A stretch of 64,000 nt of DNA from Alloalcanivorax xenomutans. GTDB lineage: Bacteria > Pseudomonadota > Gammaproteobacteria > Pseudomonadales > Alcanivoracaceae. The translations under genes were made by a program, and so were the position numbers. The notes under the pieces were generated by a model. It searched no databases. It saw nothing but the letters and a program-made list of their open reading frames with translations, and was not told the DNA's origin. Shown here one piece after another: positions 1-9,324 of the stretch; positions within the stretch are counted from its first letter, which is position 1; the number at the start of each line of letters is the position of its first letter. The DNA lies in assembly GCF_900217905.1 (NCBI RefSeq), contig NZ_OBMO01000011.1, positions 62,001 to 126,000 of the forward strand, written 5' to 3'.

Positions 1-48
1 GCCGATGCTTTGTCCGACCGCCCCTGGCTTAACGGGAGAGATAGTTTC

Positions 49-1029
49 ATGAAAACACGTATTACCGAGATGCTGGGCATCGAGTACCCCATCGTTCAAG
101 GGGGTATGCAGAATGTTGGTTATGCGGAGCTGGCTTCCGCCGTTTCCAACGCGGGTGCTCTCGGCATTATCACCGGCCTGACTCAGCCGACCCCGGAAGA
201 CCTGGACAAGGAAATCCGCCGTTGCAAGGAGATGACCGACAAGCCGTTCGGCGTCAACCTGACCCTGCTGCCGACCATCAAGCCGGTTCCCTATGAGGAA
301 TACGTGCGAGTGATCATTGAGGCCGGCATCAAAGTGGTGGAAACCGCTGGCCGCAGCCCGGAGCCCTTCATGGCTCAGTTCAATGAGAACGGCGTCAGCG
401 TGATCCACAAGTGCACTTCCGTGCGGCATGCCCTGAAAGCGCAGAAACTCGGTTGTTCCGCGGTATCCGTGGACGGTTTCGAATGCGCCGGCCACCCCGG
501 TGAGGACGATGTGCCCAACCTGGTGCTGTTGCCGGCGGCGGCCAAGGTGCTGGATATCCCGATGATTGCCTCCGGTGGTATCGGTACCGGCACGCAGATG
601 GCGGCTTGCCTGGCGCTGGGCGCGGAAGGCATCAACATGGGCACCCGCTTCATGGCCACCAAGGAAGCGCCGATTCACGAGAACATCAAGAAGGCCATCG
701 TCGAAGCCAGTGAACTGGATACCGCGCTGGTGTACCGTCCGCTGCGCAACACCGCCCGGGTTTACAAGAACAAGGTGGCGGAGAAGGTCAATGAGATCGA
801 ACGTGAAGCCGGCAAGGATATGAAGTTCGAACTGATCCGCGACATGGTCGCCGGTACTCGCGGCAAGGTGTCGCTGACCGAAGGTGACGTGGATTACGGT
901 ATCTGGACCAGCGGCATTGTGCAGGGGTTGATCCACAGCATCCCCTCCTGCGATGAGCTGGTGCAGGAGATCATGAGCGAATGCACCGAGACCATTCGCA
1001 ATCGCCTGAACAATCTGCTGGCAGGCTGA
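49..1029 (+). CDS. Nitronate monooxygenase / 2-nitropropane dioxygenase-like flavoprotein
   Basis: FMN-dependent TIM-barrel oxidoreductase of the nitronate monooxygenase family, 326 aa. Enzymes of this family oxidise alkyl nitronates, and relatives act as enoyl-ACP reductase (FabK). Visible family signatures are the N-terminal VQGGMQNVGYAELASAV stretch, a central FECAGHPGEDD segment holding the conserved His region, and the phosphate-binding IASGGIGTG and GINMGTRF segments. An in-frame TTG lies upstream at 10, but the ATG at 49 is preceded by GGGAGAG at optimal distance and begins directly with the conserved barrel. The gene faces the prkA operon across a hairpin. Family assignment is firm; the physiological substrate is unknown. 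Confidence 0.85.
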   Translation: MKTRITEMLGIEYPIVQGGMQNVGYAELASAVSNAGALGIITGLTQPTPEDLDKEIRRCKEMTDKPFGVNLTLLPTIKPVPYEEYVRVIIEAGIKVVETAGRSPEPFMAQFNENGVSVIHKCTSVRHALKAQKLGCSAVSVDGFECAGHPGEDDVPNLVLLPAAAKVLDIPMIASGGIGTGTQMAACLALGAEGINMGTRFMATKEAPIHENIKKAIVEASELDTALVYRPLRNTARVYKNKVAEKVNEIEREAGKDMKFELIRDMVAGTRGKVSLTEGDVDYGIWTSGIVQGLIHSIPSCDELVQEIMSECTETIRNRLNNLLAG

Positions 1030-1040
1030 TTGATCGAAGC

Positions 1041-1080
1041 GCGGCCCTCTTCACCGGGTTCATATGGGAAAGAGGGCCGC
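1041..1080. terminator. Hairpin between convergent genes
   Basis: Perfect 11-bp inverted repeat (GCGGCCCTCTT at 1041-1051, its complement at 1070-1080) with an 18-nt loop. It lies between the stop of the nitronate monooxygenase gene and the stop of spoVR. There is no U tract on either strand, so bidirectional termination is inferred from position and stem strength. Confidence 0.55.
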
Positions 1081-1090
1081 GATGCCGCGT

Positions 1091-2587
1091 TTATTGCCCA
1101 CCCTGAATTGACTGACGCTCAACGACCGTGCCGTTGTCCAAGCTGTCGAGGTGCACGTCGAATCCCCACAATCGATGCAGGTGCTTGAGCACTTCCCGGC
1201 TGCTGCTTTCGTCCAGGGGGCGGTGGTGCTGGCGGACGTGCTGTAGTACCAGCGACCGGTCTCCGCGCACATTGGCCTCGTAAACCTGGATATTCGGTTC
1301 CTGGATGCTCAGGTTGTATTGCTCGGCCAGTTTGTTGCGCACCTTTTGATAGCCGCGCTCATCGTGGATGGCGTTGATTTCGATGTATTCCTTCTCGGTA
1401 TCATCCAACAGGCTGAACAGTTTGAATTCCCGGATCAGGCGCGGGGACAGGAACTGTTGGATAAAGCTCTCATCCTTGAAGCTCTCCATGGCGAACTTGA
1501 GTGTGGCCAGCCAGTCGCTGCCGGCGATGTCGGGGAACCAGTAACGGTCCTCTTCCTCCGGATTCTCACAGATGCGCCGCAGGTCCCGGAACATGGCGAA
1601 GCCCAGCGCGTACGGGTTTATGCCGGAGTAGTACTGAGAGTCGAAAGGCGGTTGATAGACCACCTGGCTGTGGTTGTGCAGAAATTCCAGCATGAAGCCG
1701 TCGGTGACCTGTTTCTGATCATAGAGATCATTGAGCAGGGTGTAGTGCCAGAACGTGGCCCACCCCTCGTTCATGACCTTGGTTTGACGCTGTGGATAAA
1801 AGTACTGGGCCATCTTCCGCACGATACGGATGACCTCCCGCTGCCAGGGTTCCAGCAGCGGCGCGTTCTTTTCAATGAAGTAGAGAATGTTTTCCTGGGG
1901 CTCCGGAGGAAAACGCTCGTTCTTTTCCCGCCTTTGCGTCGCGGGCTGCAGATCTGGAAAAGTCCGCCATAGTTCAGAGACCTGTTGCTGCAAAGCGGCC
2001 TCCCGTTCGCGCTGCCGCCGCCGCTCCTCCTGGGCGGAAATCGGCGTCGGGCGCTTGTAGCGATCGACACCGTAGTTCATCAGGGCGTGACAGGAATCAA
2101 GGATATCCTCCACCGCGTTGACGCCATGGCGCTGCTCGCATTCGGCGATGTATTTGCGGGCGAACACCAGATAATCGATGATCGCCGAAGCGTCGGTCCA
2201 GGACTTGAACAGGTAGTTGCCCTTGAAAAAGGAGTTGTGGCCATAACAGGCATGGGCGATCACCAGCGCCTGCATGGTGATGGTGTTCTCCTCCATCAAG
2301 TAAGCGATACAAGGGTTGGAGTTGATCACGATCTCGTAAGCCAGCCCCATTTGCCCGCGCCGATAGCGGTTTTCCACCTCCACGAATTGTTTGCCGAAGG
2401 ACCAGTGGTGGTAACCCACCGGCATGCCCACGGAAGAATAGGCGTCCATCATCTGTTCCGAGGAAATGACCTCGATCTGGTTGGGGTAGGTGTCAAGGGC
2501 ATACTTGCCGTGGGCCAGCTCGGAGATTGCCTCGTCATAGCGGGCAAGCAGGTTGAAGTCCCAGTCGGAGCCGGTGGACAACAGCAT
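1091..2587 (-). CDS. spoVR: SpoVR family protein (YcgB-like)
   Basis: 498-aa soluble protein of the SpoVR/YcgB family, close to the roughly 510 aa of the Escherichia coli homologue. Its biochemical role is not established. In enterobacteria it is co-regulated with the PrkA (YeaG) kinase and YeaH under RpoS, in stationary phase and nitrogen starvation. The conserved N-terminal GYHHWSFGKQF and central MNEGWATFWHY segments are visible. Its ATG overlaps the TGA of yeaH by one base (TGATG), so it is the translationally coupled last gene of prkA-yeaH-spoVR. The family is certain and the function is not. Confidence 0.9.
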   Translation of the reverse strand: MLLSTGSDWDFNLLARYDEAISELAHGKYALDTYPNQIEVISSEQMMDAYSSVGMPVGYHHWSFGKQFVEVENRYRRGQMGLAYEIVINSNPCIAYLMEENTITMQALVIAHACYGHNSFFKGNYLFKSWTDASAIIDYLVFARKYIAECEQRHGVNAVEDILDSCHALMNYGVDRYKRPTPISAQEERRRQREREAALQQQVSELWRTFPDLQPATQRREKNERFPPEPQENILYFIEKNAPLLEPWQREVIRIVRKMAQYFYPQRQTKVMNEGWATFWHYTLLNDLYDQKQVTDGFMLEFLHNHSQVVYQPPFDSQYYSGINPYALGFAMFRDLRRICENPEEEDRYWFPDIAGSDWLATLKFAMESFKDESFIQQFLSPRLIREFKLFSLLDDTEKEYIEINAIHDERGYQKVRNKLAEQYNLSIQEPNIQVYEANVRGDRSLVLQHVRQHHRPLDESSSREVLKHLHRLWGFDVHLDSLDNGTVVERQSIQGGQ

Positions 2588-3870
2588 CAGGCGGCCTCCA
2601 TGCGTTTATGGAACAGCTGGCGGAAAACCGGGTAAATATCCGCCGGGTCGTCGATCTGCGCCATGGAGAAGACATCCGGGTGCCGGTCCATGATGCCCTC
2701 GTACTGGTCCCAGAGTGCCTGGTGAGCGCGGGGCATGACTTCCACGTAGGAAAAATGCTGCATGCGGGGCAGCAATTCCTTCTCCAGCAACTCGGCGCAG
2801 CCGGGGGAGTCGTCGTTCCAGTTATCGCCGTCCGAGGCCTGGGCACCGTAGATGTTCCATTCCTCCACCGGGTAACGTTCCTTGATGATATCCCGGGTCA
2901 GCTTCAAGGCGCTGGAGACGATGGTGCCGCCGGTTTCCCGGGAGTAGAAGAATTCCTCTTCATCCACCTCCTTGGCGCTGGTGTGGTGGCGTATGAAGAC
3001 GACCTCGGTGTGCTGGTAGTTGCGCTGCAGGAATAAATAAAGCAACAGGAAGAAACGCTTCGCCAGGTCCTTCATATCCTGATTCATGGAACCGGAAACA
3101 TCCATGATGCAGAACATCACCGCCCGGCTCACCGGCACCGGGACCTTGATATGGTGGTTGTAGCGCAGATCCACGGTATCGATAAACGGGATCCGGTCGA
3201 TACGCCGGCGCAGGCGCTCAATGTGCTCGTCCAGTTCCGCCAGGCGGGCCTGGCGCTGAGGGGATTGATCCTGCTGCAGCAAGGCCTCCCGTTCCTCCTC
3301 CAATTCGCGCAGTTTGCGCCGGCTGGCCGCCGTCAGCGCGCGTCGGCGCATGGACGCCTGGCGCATGGAACGGACGATATTGATCTTGGCGGGTATGCCA
3401 TGGCTGACGATACCGCCATGGCGGATCTGGAAGGTGCGGGTGCCCTCCAGGTGGCGTTTGACCAGATTGGGTAACGCCAGGTCCTCGAACAGAAAGTTCA
3501 GAAACTCCTGCGGATCGATTTCAAAGGCGAAATCATCCTCGCCTTCGCCACTGTCGCTGGCCTGACCGGAGCCACTGCCCTGGCCGCCACCGCCGCTGGG
3601 TCGTTTGATGCGGTCGCCCTGCTGAAACTCCCGGTTGCCCGGGTGGACGATATTGCGTTGGCCTCCGGGGCCGTGGTGGAAGATGGGCTCGGAAATATCC
3701 TTGCGGGGAATGACAATGCGCTCGCCTTGTTCCATTTCCTTGATGGAGCGCTTGCCCACGGCGTCATTGACCGCTTCACGAATATGTCGCCGGTAGCGCT
3801 GCAGGAACCGTTGCCGGTTGACTGCGCTCTTATGCTTGCCGTTGAGACGCCGGTCGATGATATAGCTCAT
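2587..3870 (-). CDS. yeaH: YeaH/DUF444 family von Willebrand A-like protein
   Basis: 427-aa DUF444 protein of the YeaH type, partner of the PrkA kinase in a widely conserved operon. A Gly/Ser-rich acidic linker (about 92-113) precedes a charged, probably coiled-coil segment (about 180-225). A vWA-like domain follows, with the metal-binding DVSGSM motif at about 257-262. The reading frame is open to 3957, but the start at 3870 ([12 protein letters not shown]) matches the family N-terminus and has GGAGAG just upstream. The 114-nt gap to prkA contains a hairpin and a short heptamer array. Confidence 0.92.
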   Translation of the reverse strand: MSYIIDRRLNGKHKSAVNRQRFLQRYRRHIREAVNDAVGKRSIKEMEQGERIVIPRKDISEPIFHHGPGGQRNIVHPGNREFQQGDRIKRPSGGGGQGSGSGQASDSGEGEDDFAFEIDPQEFLNFLFEDLALPNLVKRHLEGTRTFQIRHGGIVSHGIPAKINIVRSMRQASMRRRALTAASRRKLRELEEEREALLQQDQSPQRQARLAELDEHIERLRRRIDRIPFIDTVDLRYNHHIKVPVPVSRAVMFCIMDVSGSMNQDMKDLAKRFFLLLYLFLQRNYQHTEVVFIRHHTSAKEVDEEEFFYSRETGGTIVSSALKLTRDIIKERYPVEEWNIYGAQASDGDNWNDDSPGCAELLEKELLPRMQHFSYVEVMPRAHQALWDQYEGIMDRHPDVFSMAQIDDPADIYPVFRQLFHKRMEAA

Positions 3871-3924
3871 TGGGCTCTCCAGTCTCGGCCGATAGGGCGG
3901 TGGGACTGTGCTTCGCGGGCAGAG

Positions 3925-3980
3925 GGCCGGATTCCAATCCGGCCAGCCCCGCGCCACTATTCACTGTTCACTATTCATTG
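3925..3980. repeat. Heptamer-array element, member A (partial)
   Basis: A 9-bp stem with a 2-nt loop (GGCCGGATT / AATCCGGCC, 3925-3944) is followed by CCGCGCCACTA and then three consecutive 7-mers of the TTMACTR type at 3960-3966, 3967-3973 and 3974-3980. It ends four bases before the prkA stop codon (minus strand), so the arm starts directly after the prkA stop in the sense direction. It is the only member here lying inside an operon, between prkA and yeaH. No opposite arm is visible. Confidence 0.7.
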
Positions 3981-3984
3981 CCCT

Positions 3985-5907
3985 TTATTGCGCCTTGCGG
4001 ACCCGCAGGTACCATTCGGACAGCAGCCGAACCTGTTTCTCGGTGTAGCCGCGATCCATCATGCGTTTGACGAAGTTGTCGTGCTTGCGGCGATCCTCTT
4101 CGCTGCCTTTCGGGTTGAAGGAAATGACCGGCAACAGCTCCTCGGTGTTGGAGAACATTTTCTTCTCGATGACATCACGAAGCTTCTGATAGCTGAGCCA
4201 GCTTGGATTGCGGCCGCTGTTGTTGGCCCGCGCCCGCAGCACGAAGTTGACCACCTCGTTGCGAAAGTCCTTCGGGTTGGAAATGCCCGCCGGCTTTTCG
4301 ATCTTTTCCAGTTCCTCGTTGAGTGATTGGCGATCGAATATTTCGCCGGTATCCGGATCCCGGAATTCCTGATCCTGAATCCAGAAGTCGGCGTAAGTAA
4401 CATAGCGGTCGAAAATGTTTTGCCCGTACTCGGAGTAGGATTCCAGATACGCGGTCTGGATTTCCTTGCCGATGAATTCCACGTAACGCGGAACCAGGTA
4501 CTCCTTGATGAAGCGGTGGAATTGCTCCTGGCGTTCCTGGGGGAACTGCTCCTGTTCGATGCGCTGTTCGAGAACGTGGATCAAGTGCACCGGGTTGGCC
4601 GCTATCTCGGAGTGATCGAAGTTGAACACCTTGGAGAGGATCTTGAAGGCGAAACGGGTGGACAGGCCGTCCATGCCTTCGTCGACGCCGGCCATATCCC
4701 GGTATTCCTGAATCGACTTGGCTCTCGGGTCCACGTCCTTCAGGTTCTCGCCGTCGTAAACGCGCACTTTGGAGTAAATGCTGGAATTCTCCGGTTCGCT
4801 GATCCGCGTTAACACCGAGAACTGAGCCAGCATGTGCAGCGTGTCCGGGGCGCACTGGGCATCACGCAGACTGGAGTTGCGCAACAGCTTCTCGTAAATC
4901 ATCTGTTCTTCGGTGACGCGCAGGCAGTAAGGCACCTTGACGATGTAGACGCGGTCGATGAACGCCTCATTGTTCTTGTTATTCTTGAAGGTGTGCCATT
5001 CGGCTTCGTTGGAGTGGGCCAGCACGATGCCATCGAAGGGAATCGCGCCCATGTGCTCGGTGCCGTTGTAGTTGCCTTCCTGGGTGGCGGTGAGTAGCGG
5101 GTGCAGCACCTTGATCGGCGCCTTGAACATCTCGACGAATTCCATCAGGCCCTGATTGGCCCGGCACAGGCCGCCGGAGAAGGCGTAGGAATCCGGGTCA
5201 TCCTGGGAGAAATCCTCCAGCTTGCGGATGTCCACCTTGCCCACCAGAGCGGAGATGTCCTGATTGTTTTCGTCGCCGGGTTCGGTTTTCGATATGGCGA
5301 TCTGATCCAGTATGGAGGGGTAGCATTTCACCACCCGGAACTGGCTGATATCACCACCGTATTCATGCAAACGCTTGACCGCCCAGGGCGACATGATGGT
5401 GCGCACGTAACGGCGCGGAATGCCGTACTCCTCTTCCAGAATGGGACCGTCCTCGTCGGCGTCGAACACGGACAGAGGGGACTCATTCACCGGCGATCCC
5501 TTGATGGCGTAGAACGGCACCTTCTGCATCAACGCCTTGAGTTTCTCCGCCAGGGAGGATTTGCCGCCGCCAACCGGGCCGAGCAGGTAGAGAATCTGTT
5601 TCTTTTCTTCCAGCCCCTGGGCGGCGTGGCGGAAGTAGCTGACGATATTCTCGATGACCTCTTCGAGGCCGTAGAATTCGTCGAAGGCGGGATAGCGACG
5701 GATGATTTTGTTGGAAAAGATCCGGGAAAGCCGTGGATCCTTGGAGGTGTCCACCAGTTCAGGCTCACCGATCGCCATGAGCATGCGCTCGGGAGCGCTG
5801 GCGTAGGCGCTGGGGTCGCTCTTGCAGAGCGCCAGATACTCCTCCAGGGACAACTCCTCCTGCTGAGTGGCGTCAAACCGGGCCTGATAATGGCTGATAA
5901 TGCTCAT
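3985..5907 (-). CDS. prkA: PrkA-type serine protein kinase / AAA+ ATPase
   Basis: 640-aa PrkA (YeaG) protein, the usual family length. Members have an N-terminal AAA+ module and a C-terminal kinase-like domain. They act in stress and nitrogen-starvation physiology, and some act as ATP-dependent proteases. A Walker A motif GPVGGGKSS is at about 110-118, preceded by the conserved EEVIENIVSYFRHAA segment. The ATG at 5907 has GGAGGGAG at good spacing. It is the first gene of prkA-yeaH-spoVR, and a long AT-tract-containing intergenic region lies upstream. Upregulation in stationary phase is expected from homologues but not shown by the sequence. Confidence 0.93.
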   Translation of the reverse strand: MSIISHYQARFDATQQEELSLEEYLALCKSDPSAYASAPERMLMAIGEPELVDTSKDPRLSRIFSNKIIRRYPAFDEFYGLEEVIENIVSYFRHAAQGLEEKKQILYLLGPVGGGKSSLAEKLKALMQKVPFYAIKGSPVNESPLSVFDADEDGPILEEEYGIPRRYVRTIMSPWAVKRLHEYGGDISQFRVVKCYPSILDQIAISKTEPGDENNQDISALVGKVDIRKLEDFSQDDPDSYAFSGGLCRANQGLMEFVEMFKAPIKVLHPLLTATQEGNYNGTEHMGAIPFDGIVLAHSNEAEWHTFKNNKNNEAFIDRVYIVKVPYCLRVTEEQMIYEKLLRNSSLRDAQCAPDTLHMLAQFSVLTRISEPENSSIYSKVRVYDGENLKDVDPRAKSIQEYRDMAGVDEGMDGLSTRFAFKILSKVFNFDHSEIAANPVHLIHVLEQRIEQEQFPQERQEQFHRFIKEYLVPRYVEFIGKEIQTAYLESYSEYGQNIFDRYVTYADFWIQDQEFRDPDTGEIFDRQSLNEELEKIEKPAGISNPKDFRNEVVNFVLRARANNSGRNPSWLSYQKLRDVIEKKMFSNTEELLPVISFNPKGSEEDRRKHDNFVKRMMDRGYTEKQVRLLSEWYLRVRKAQ

Positions 5908-6253
5908 TCCTCACTCCCTCCTGGCGGCGCTTGAATGTCAAGCCGTCACTTTCTACATGAAAATAAACCCTTAACGAAATGGATGCGGCGCGAAGATCAG
6001 GGAATCCCGTCCACGGGATGTCGGTGACCGGCCTTGTCTTTAGCATGGCGCCAAAACAAAGTCTGAGTCAAAGCCAAGTCGTAAAAAATCGTCAGGAACG
6101 ATTTTTGACGTCGCCGCAGCGACGGCCCGGAGGGTGGCCGCCATGGACGGTGGCCACAAAAAAAATTTTGTTTTTTTTGCAGCGATGGAATGAACCGGCG
6201 GAGCTGAATTCGGTCACCGCCGGAACGTCATGAAAAGAGGGGAGGAGGGAGGA
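5908..6253. other. Intergenic region between prkA and apaH
   Basis: 346 bp without a credible gene. It holds a 9-bp AT-rich stem-loop (AAAAATCGT 6084-6092 / complement 6098-6106), a GTCGC/GCGAC hairpin near 6110-6123, and a GTGGCC/GGCCAC pair (6134-6139/6152-6157). These are followed by A8-T4-G-T8 (6158-6178), which should be intrinsically bent, and then by a 7-bp stem CCGGCGG/CCGCCGG (6195-6201/6217-6223). The last stem and the T/A run may end apaH transcription on the minus strand. The prkA promoter must lie in the 5908-6100 part, but I cannot point to convincing -10/-35 boxes. Confidence 0.5.
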
Positions 6254-7066
6254 TCAACGGCACTGGCAAGCGATACGGAGGCCGTCTTCCAGGCGCAGTG
6301 CGGTAAGCTGGCCGCCCCATACGCAGCCGGTATCCAGGGGTTCCACGTCATTGGCGCTGGCCCGGCCTTCCAGGGCCGCCCAGTGACCAAACAGGATGCG
6401 ACGGCCCAGGTCGCGCCGGCGAGGATGTTCAAACCAGGGCATATAGCCCTCGGGCGGCTGATCCGCTTCGCCTTTGCTGCCCAGATCCAGTTCACCGGCA
6501 TCGTTGACGAAGCGCATGCGGGTGAAATGGTTGGTGATCACTCGCCACCGCTCCGGACCTTGCAAGTCATCACGCCATCCCGCTGGTTCGTTGCCGTACA
6601 TATGGGCGAAAAAGGTGCTCGCCTGCTCGCCATCGGCGAGTACCGCGGTGATTTCCCCGGCCCGTTCACGGGCTTGTTCCAGGCTCCATAGCGGGGGCAT
6701 GCCGGCGTGGGCCATCACCGCGTTGAATTCGGGCAGGTCGATCAGCAGCGGTTGGCGCTGCAGCCAGTCCAGCAGGGTGTCCCGGTCCTTCGCCTCAAGG
6801 ATCGCCGCCAGGGTATCCTTGCTCCTGGCGTGTGTCTGCCCGTGGGCCACCGCCAGCAGGTGCAGATCATGATTGCCCAGTACGGTGAGGACATTGTCCC
6901 GCAAGTCATGGATTCGCCGCAGGGTGCCGAGCGAGTCCGGGCCGCGATTGACCAGGTCCCCGGCCAGGACCAGTTGATCGCGGTCCGCCTTGAAGCGAAT
7001 CCGCTCCAGCAGGGCCTCGAAGGGGCCCAGACAGCCCTGGATGTCGCCGATGGCGTAGGTGCTCAT
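6254..7066 (-). CDS. apaH: Symmetrical bis(5'-nucleosyl)-tetraphosphatase
   Basis: 270-aa metallophosphatase that hydrolyses Ap4A to two ADP. ApaH also removes Np4 caps from bacterial RNA in E. coli. All calcineurin-fold metal motifs are visible near the N-terminus: GDIQG (7-11), GDLVNRG (36-42) and GNHD (64-67). It lies downstream of apaG in the classic surA-pdxA-rsmA-apaG-apaH order. The 72-nt gap to apaG suggests co-transcription. Confidence 0.95.
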   Translation of the reverse strand: MSTYAIGDIQGCLGPFEALLERIRFKADRDQLVLAGDLVNRGPDSLGTLRRIHDLRDNVLTVLGNHDLHLLAVAHGQTHARSKDTLAAILEAKDRDTLLDWLQRQPLLIDLPEFNAVMAHAGMPPLWSLEQARERAGEITAVLADGEQASTFFAHMYGNEPAGWRDDLQGPERWRVITNHFTRMRFVNDAGELDLGSKGEADQPPEGYMPWFEHPRRRDLGRRILFGHWAALEGRASANDVEPLDTGCVWGGQLTALRLEDGLRIACQCR

Positions 7067-7138
7067 GGGAAAATTCCGTCAGGCTCGCTATGGGTGGTTA
7101 TTCGGAGTCGGTCAGGGTGCCGCTTCCGCCGCCGGGGT

Positions 7139-7528
7139 TCAATGCAAGGCTCGATCGGCGGCCAGGGTGAAAGCCGGGATCGGCGCATTGAAGCAGGTGC
7201 CGTCCTCGGACAGCATCTGATAGTTGCCGCGCATGCTGCCGACGGCGGTTTCCAGGATGGCGCCGCTGGAGTACTGGAACTCCTGGCCCGGCGCCAGCTC
7301 CGGCTGCTGGCCGAGAACGCCTTCGCCGTGGACTTCCTGTACGCGCTGATCGCCGTCGGTGATGATCCAGTGCCGGGTCAGCAGGCGCGCGCCCTGGCTG
7401 CCGCGGTTGATGATGCGGATGTGGTAGGCGAACGCCCAGCGCTTCTGGTCGGCGTCGCTTTGCTCCGGCAGGTACTCGCTTTCCGCGAACACCTCGATGC
7501 GGTAGGCATCGTTGTTACTGTCGCTCAT
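7139..7528 (-). CDS. apaG: ApaG protein (Co2+/Mg2+ efflux-associated domain)
   Basis: 129-aa ApaG, a small immunoglobulin-like beta-sandwich protein whose molecular role is unsettled. The YHIRIINRGSQGARLLTRHW segment and the C-terminal MRGNYQMLSEDG segment, which follows SSGAILET, are characteristic. It sits between rsmA and apaH, the position it occupies throughout gammaproteobacteria. The start is at the first Met, after a purine-rich GAGAGGGAATC. Confidence 0.95.
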   Translation of the reverse strand: MSDSNNDAYRIEVFAESEYLPEQSDADQKRWAFAYHIRIINRGSQGARLLTRHWIITDGDQRVQEVHGEGVLGQQPELAPGQEFQYSSGAILETAVGSMRGNYQMLSEDGTCFNAPIPAFTLAADRALH

Positions 7529-7576
7529 GATTCCCTCTCGCGGGGTCGGAAACCCGGTGGGCGGCGTCCTCCGCCG

Positions 7577-8350
7577 TCAGCCGGTGGCGTTGGCCAGCGC
7601 GACGTAATCCGCCACCGAAAGATGATCGGGACGCAGGCCGGGGTCGATGCCCAGGGCATCGAAAATGTCCGGTTCCACCAGGGTCTTCAGCGCATTGCGC
7701 ACCGCCTTGCGGCGCTGGGTGAAGGCCTGGTTGACCAGTTTGCCAAGATAGACCGGATCCCGGGCCGGCCAGGGCGCGGTGGCGTGCGGGGTCAGTCTGA
7801 CCACGGCGGAATCCACCTTGGGCGGCGGCTGGAACGCGCCCGGGGGCACGAAGAACAGATAATCCGCCTGGCAGTGGTATTGCACCATCACCGACAGCCG
7901 GCCGTAATCGCCCGTGCCCGGCGCCGCGGTGAGCCGGTCCACCACCTCCTTTTGCAACATGAATGTCATGTCGCCGATCACTTCCGCCTGTTCCAGCAGG
8001 TGGAAGATCAAGGGGGTTGAAATATTGTACGGCAAATTGCCCACCACCCGCAGCTTGAGGTCGCCGGCCAGGGGGCGGAAGTCGAAACGCAGGGCGTCCG
8101 CCTGATGGATGGTCAGACGTTCCTCGGGCACCGCCTCGCGCAGTAAGTGGATCAGGTCACGGTCCAGTTCCACCACGTCCAGATGCGCCACCTGCTCCAG
8201 TAGTGGATAGGTGAGCGCGCCGCGTCCGGGGCCGATTTCCACCAGCTTCTGGCCGGCCATGGGGGCCACCGTGCGGACCAGACGATCGATGATGCCCGGG
8301 TCATGCAGAAAGTGCTGCCCGAAGCGTTTGCGGGCGCGGTGTTCGGTCAT
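7577..8350 (-). CDS. rsmA: 16S rRNA (adenine1518-N6/adenine1519-N6)-dimethyltransferase
   Basis: 257-aa KsgA/RsmA, which dimethylates two adjacent adenines in helix 45 of 16S rRNA using S-adenosylmethionine, late in 30S assembly. The motifs present are the N-terminal RKRFGQHFL, the SAM-binding VEIGPGRG (about 37-44) and the catalytic NLPYNIST (about 106-113). Its start overlaps the pdxA stop by four bases (ATGA), which indicates translational coupling in the lptD-surA-pdxA-rsmA-apaGH run. Confidence 0.96.
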   Translation of the reverse strand: MTEHRARKRFGQHFLHDPGIIDRLVRTVAPMAGQKLVEIGPGRGALTYPLLEQVAHLDVVELDRDLIHLLREAVPEERLTIHQADALRFDFRPLAGDLKLRVVGNLPYNISTPLIFHLLEQAEVIGDMTFMLQKEVVDRLTAAPGTGDYGRLSVMVQYHCQADYLFFVPPGAFQPPPKVDSAVVRLTPHATAPWPARDPVYLGKLVNQAFTQRRKAVRNALKTLVEPDIFDALGIDPGLRPDHLSVADYVALANATG

Positions 8351-9324
8351 GAGGAACGTTTCTCCACCAGTTCCAGAGCCAGGTCGATGGCGGCGTGCAG
8401 GCTGCCGGCGCGGATACGTCCGCTGCCGGCCAGATCGAAGGCGGTGCCGTGGTCCACTGAAGTGCGGATGAACGGCAACCCCAGGGTGATATTCACGGCT
8501 TCGCCGAAGCCGGCGTATTTGAGCACCGGCAGACCCTGGTCATGGTACATGGCCAGCACCGCGTCATGCCGCGCCAGCAGCTCCGGTTGGAAGGCGGTGT
8601 CGGCGGGCACCGGCCCGGTGAGCCGCAAACCTTGCCGGCGCAGCCTCTCCAGCGCCGGCTCGATAATCTCGAGCTCCTCCCGCCCCAGATGGCCGCCTTC
8701 GCCGGCGTGCGGGTTCAGCCCGAGGACCAGAATACGAGGCGAGTCGATAGCGAATTTGTCATGCAAGTCCTGGCACAGGATATGCAATGTGGTTTCCAGC
8801 GTGGGCCCGGTGATCGCCGCCGCCACCTGGGACAGCGGCAAATGAGTGGTGGCGAGGGCCACGCGCAGGGTCTTGGCGGCCAGCATCATCACCACCTGAT
8901 CCACGCCGGCTTGCTCGGCGAAGAATTCGGTGTGCCCGGTAAACGCCGGATCCGCGCCTTCACGGATGATATTCTTGGCCACCGGTGCCGTGACCAGGGC
9001 GGCGAAATGGCCGTCCAGACAGCCCCGGGCAGCTCGCTCGAGCATCGTCAGGGTGCCGCCGGCGGTGGCCGGATCCGGCTGTCCGGCGGTCACCGGCGCA
9101 CCGGCGGGGCAGTGCCAAAGGGCGGGGCCGGTGGGCGGGGCGTCGCCGGGTTGCCATTGCGGCCAGGTCGCCCGGACACCCAACTGCCGGGCACGATCTT
9201 GCAGCACCTGCCGATCCGCCAGTACGACGAGGGCGGTGTCGGCATAGCGGCCGGGCAGATCCAGCATCAGATCCGGGCCGATGCCCGCCGGGTCGCCACT
9301 GGTGATGACAATCGGCGCGGTCAT
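8347..9324 (-). CDS. pdxA: 4-hydroxythreonine-4-phosphate dehydrogenase
   Basis: 325-aa PdxA, the NAD-dependent oxidative decarboxylase of the deoxyxylulose-5-phosphate-dependent pyridoxal phosphate pathway. Its product is condensed with DXP by PdxJ. Recognisable segments are the N-terminal SGDPAGIGPDL, the zinc-site GHTEFF, GLNPHAGEGGHLG, AMYHDQGLPVLK and the C-terminal TSVDHGTAFDLAG. It overlaps surA upstream and rsmA downstream by four bases each. The length is normal and all key motifs are intact. Confidence 0.96.
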   Translation of the reverse strand: MTAPIVITSGDPAGIGPDLMLDLPGRYADTALVVLADRQVLQDRARQLGVRATWPQWQPGDAPPTGPALWHCPAGAPVTAGQPDPATAGGTLTMLERAARGCLDGHFAALVTAPVAKNIIREGADPAFTGHTEFFAEQAGVDQVVMMLAAKTLRVALATTHLPLSQVAAAITGPTLETTLHILCQDLHDKFAIDSPRILVLGLNPHAGEGGHLGREELEIIEPALERLRRQGLRLTGPVPADTAFQPELLARHDAVLAMYHDQGLPVLKYAGFGEAVNITLGLPFIRTSVDHGTAFDLAGSGRIRAGSLHAAIDLALELVEKRSS

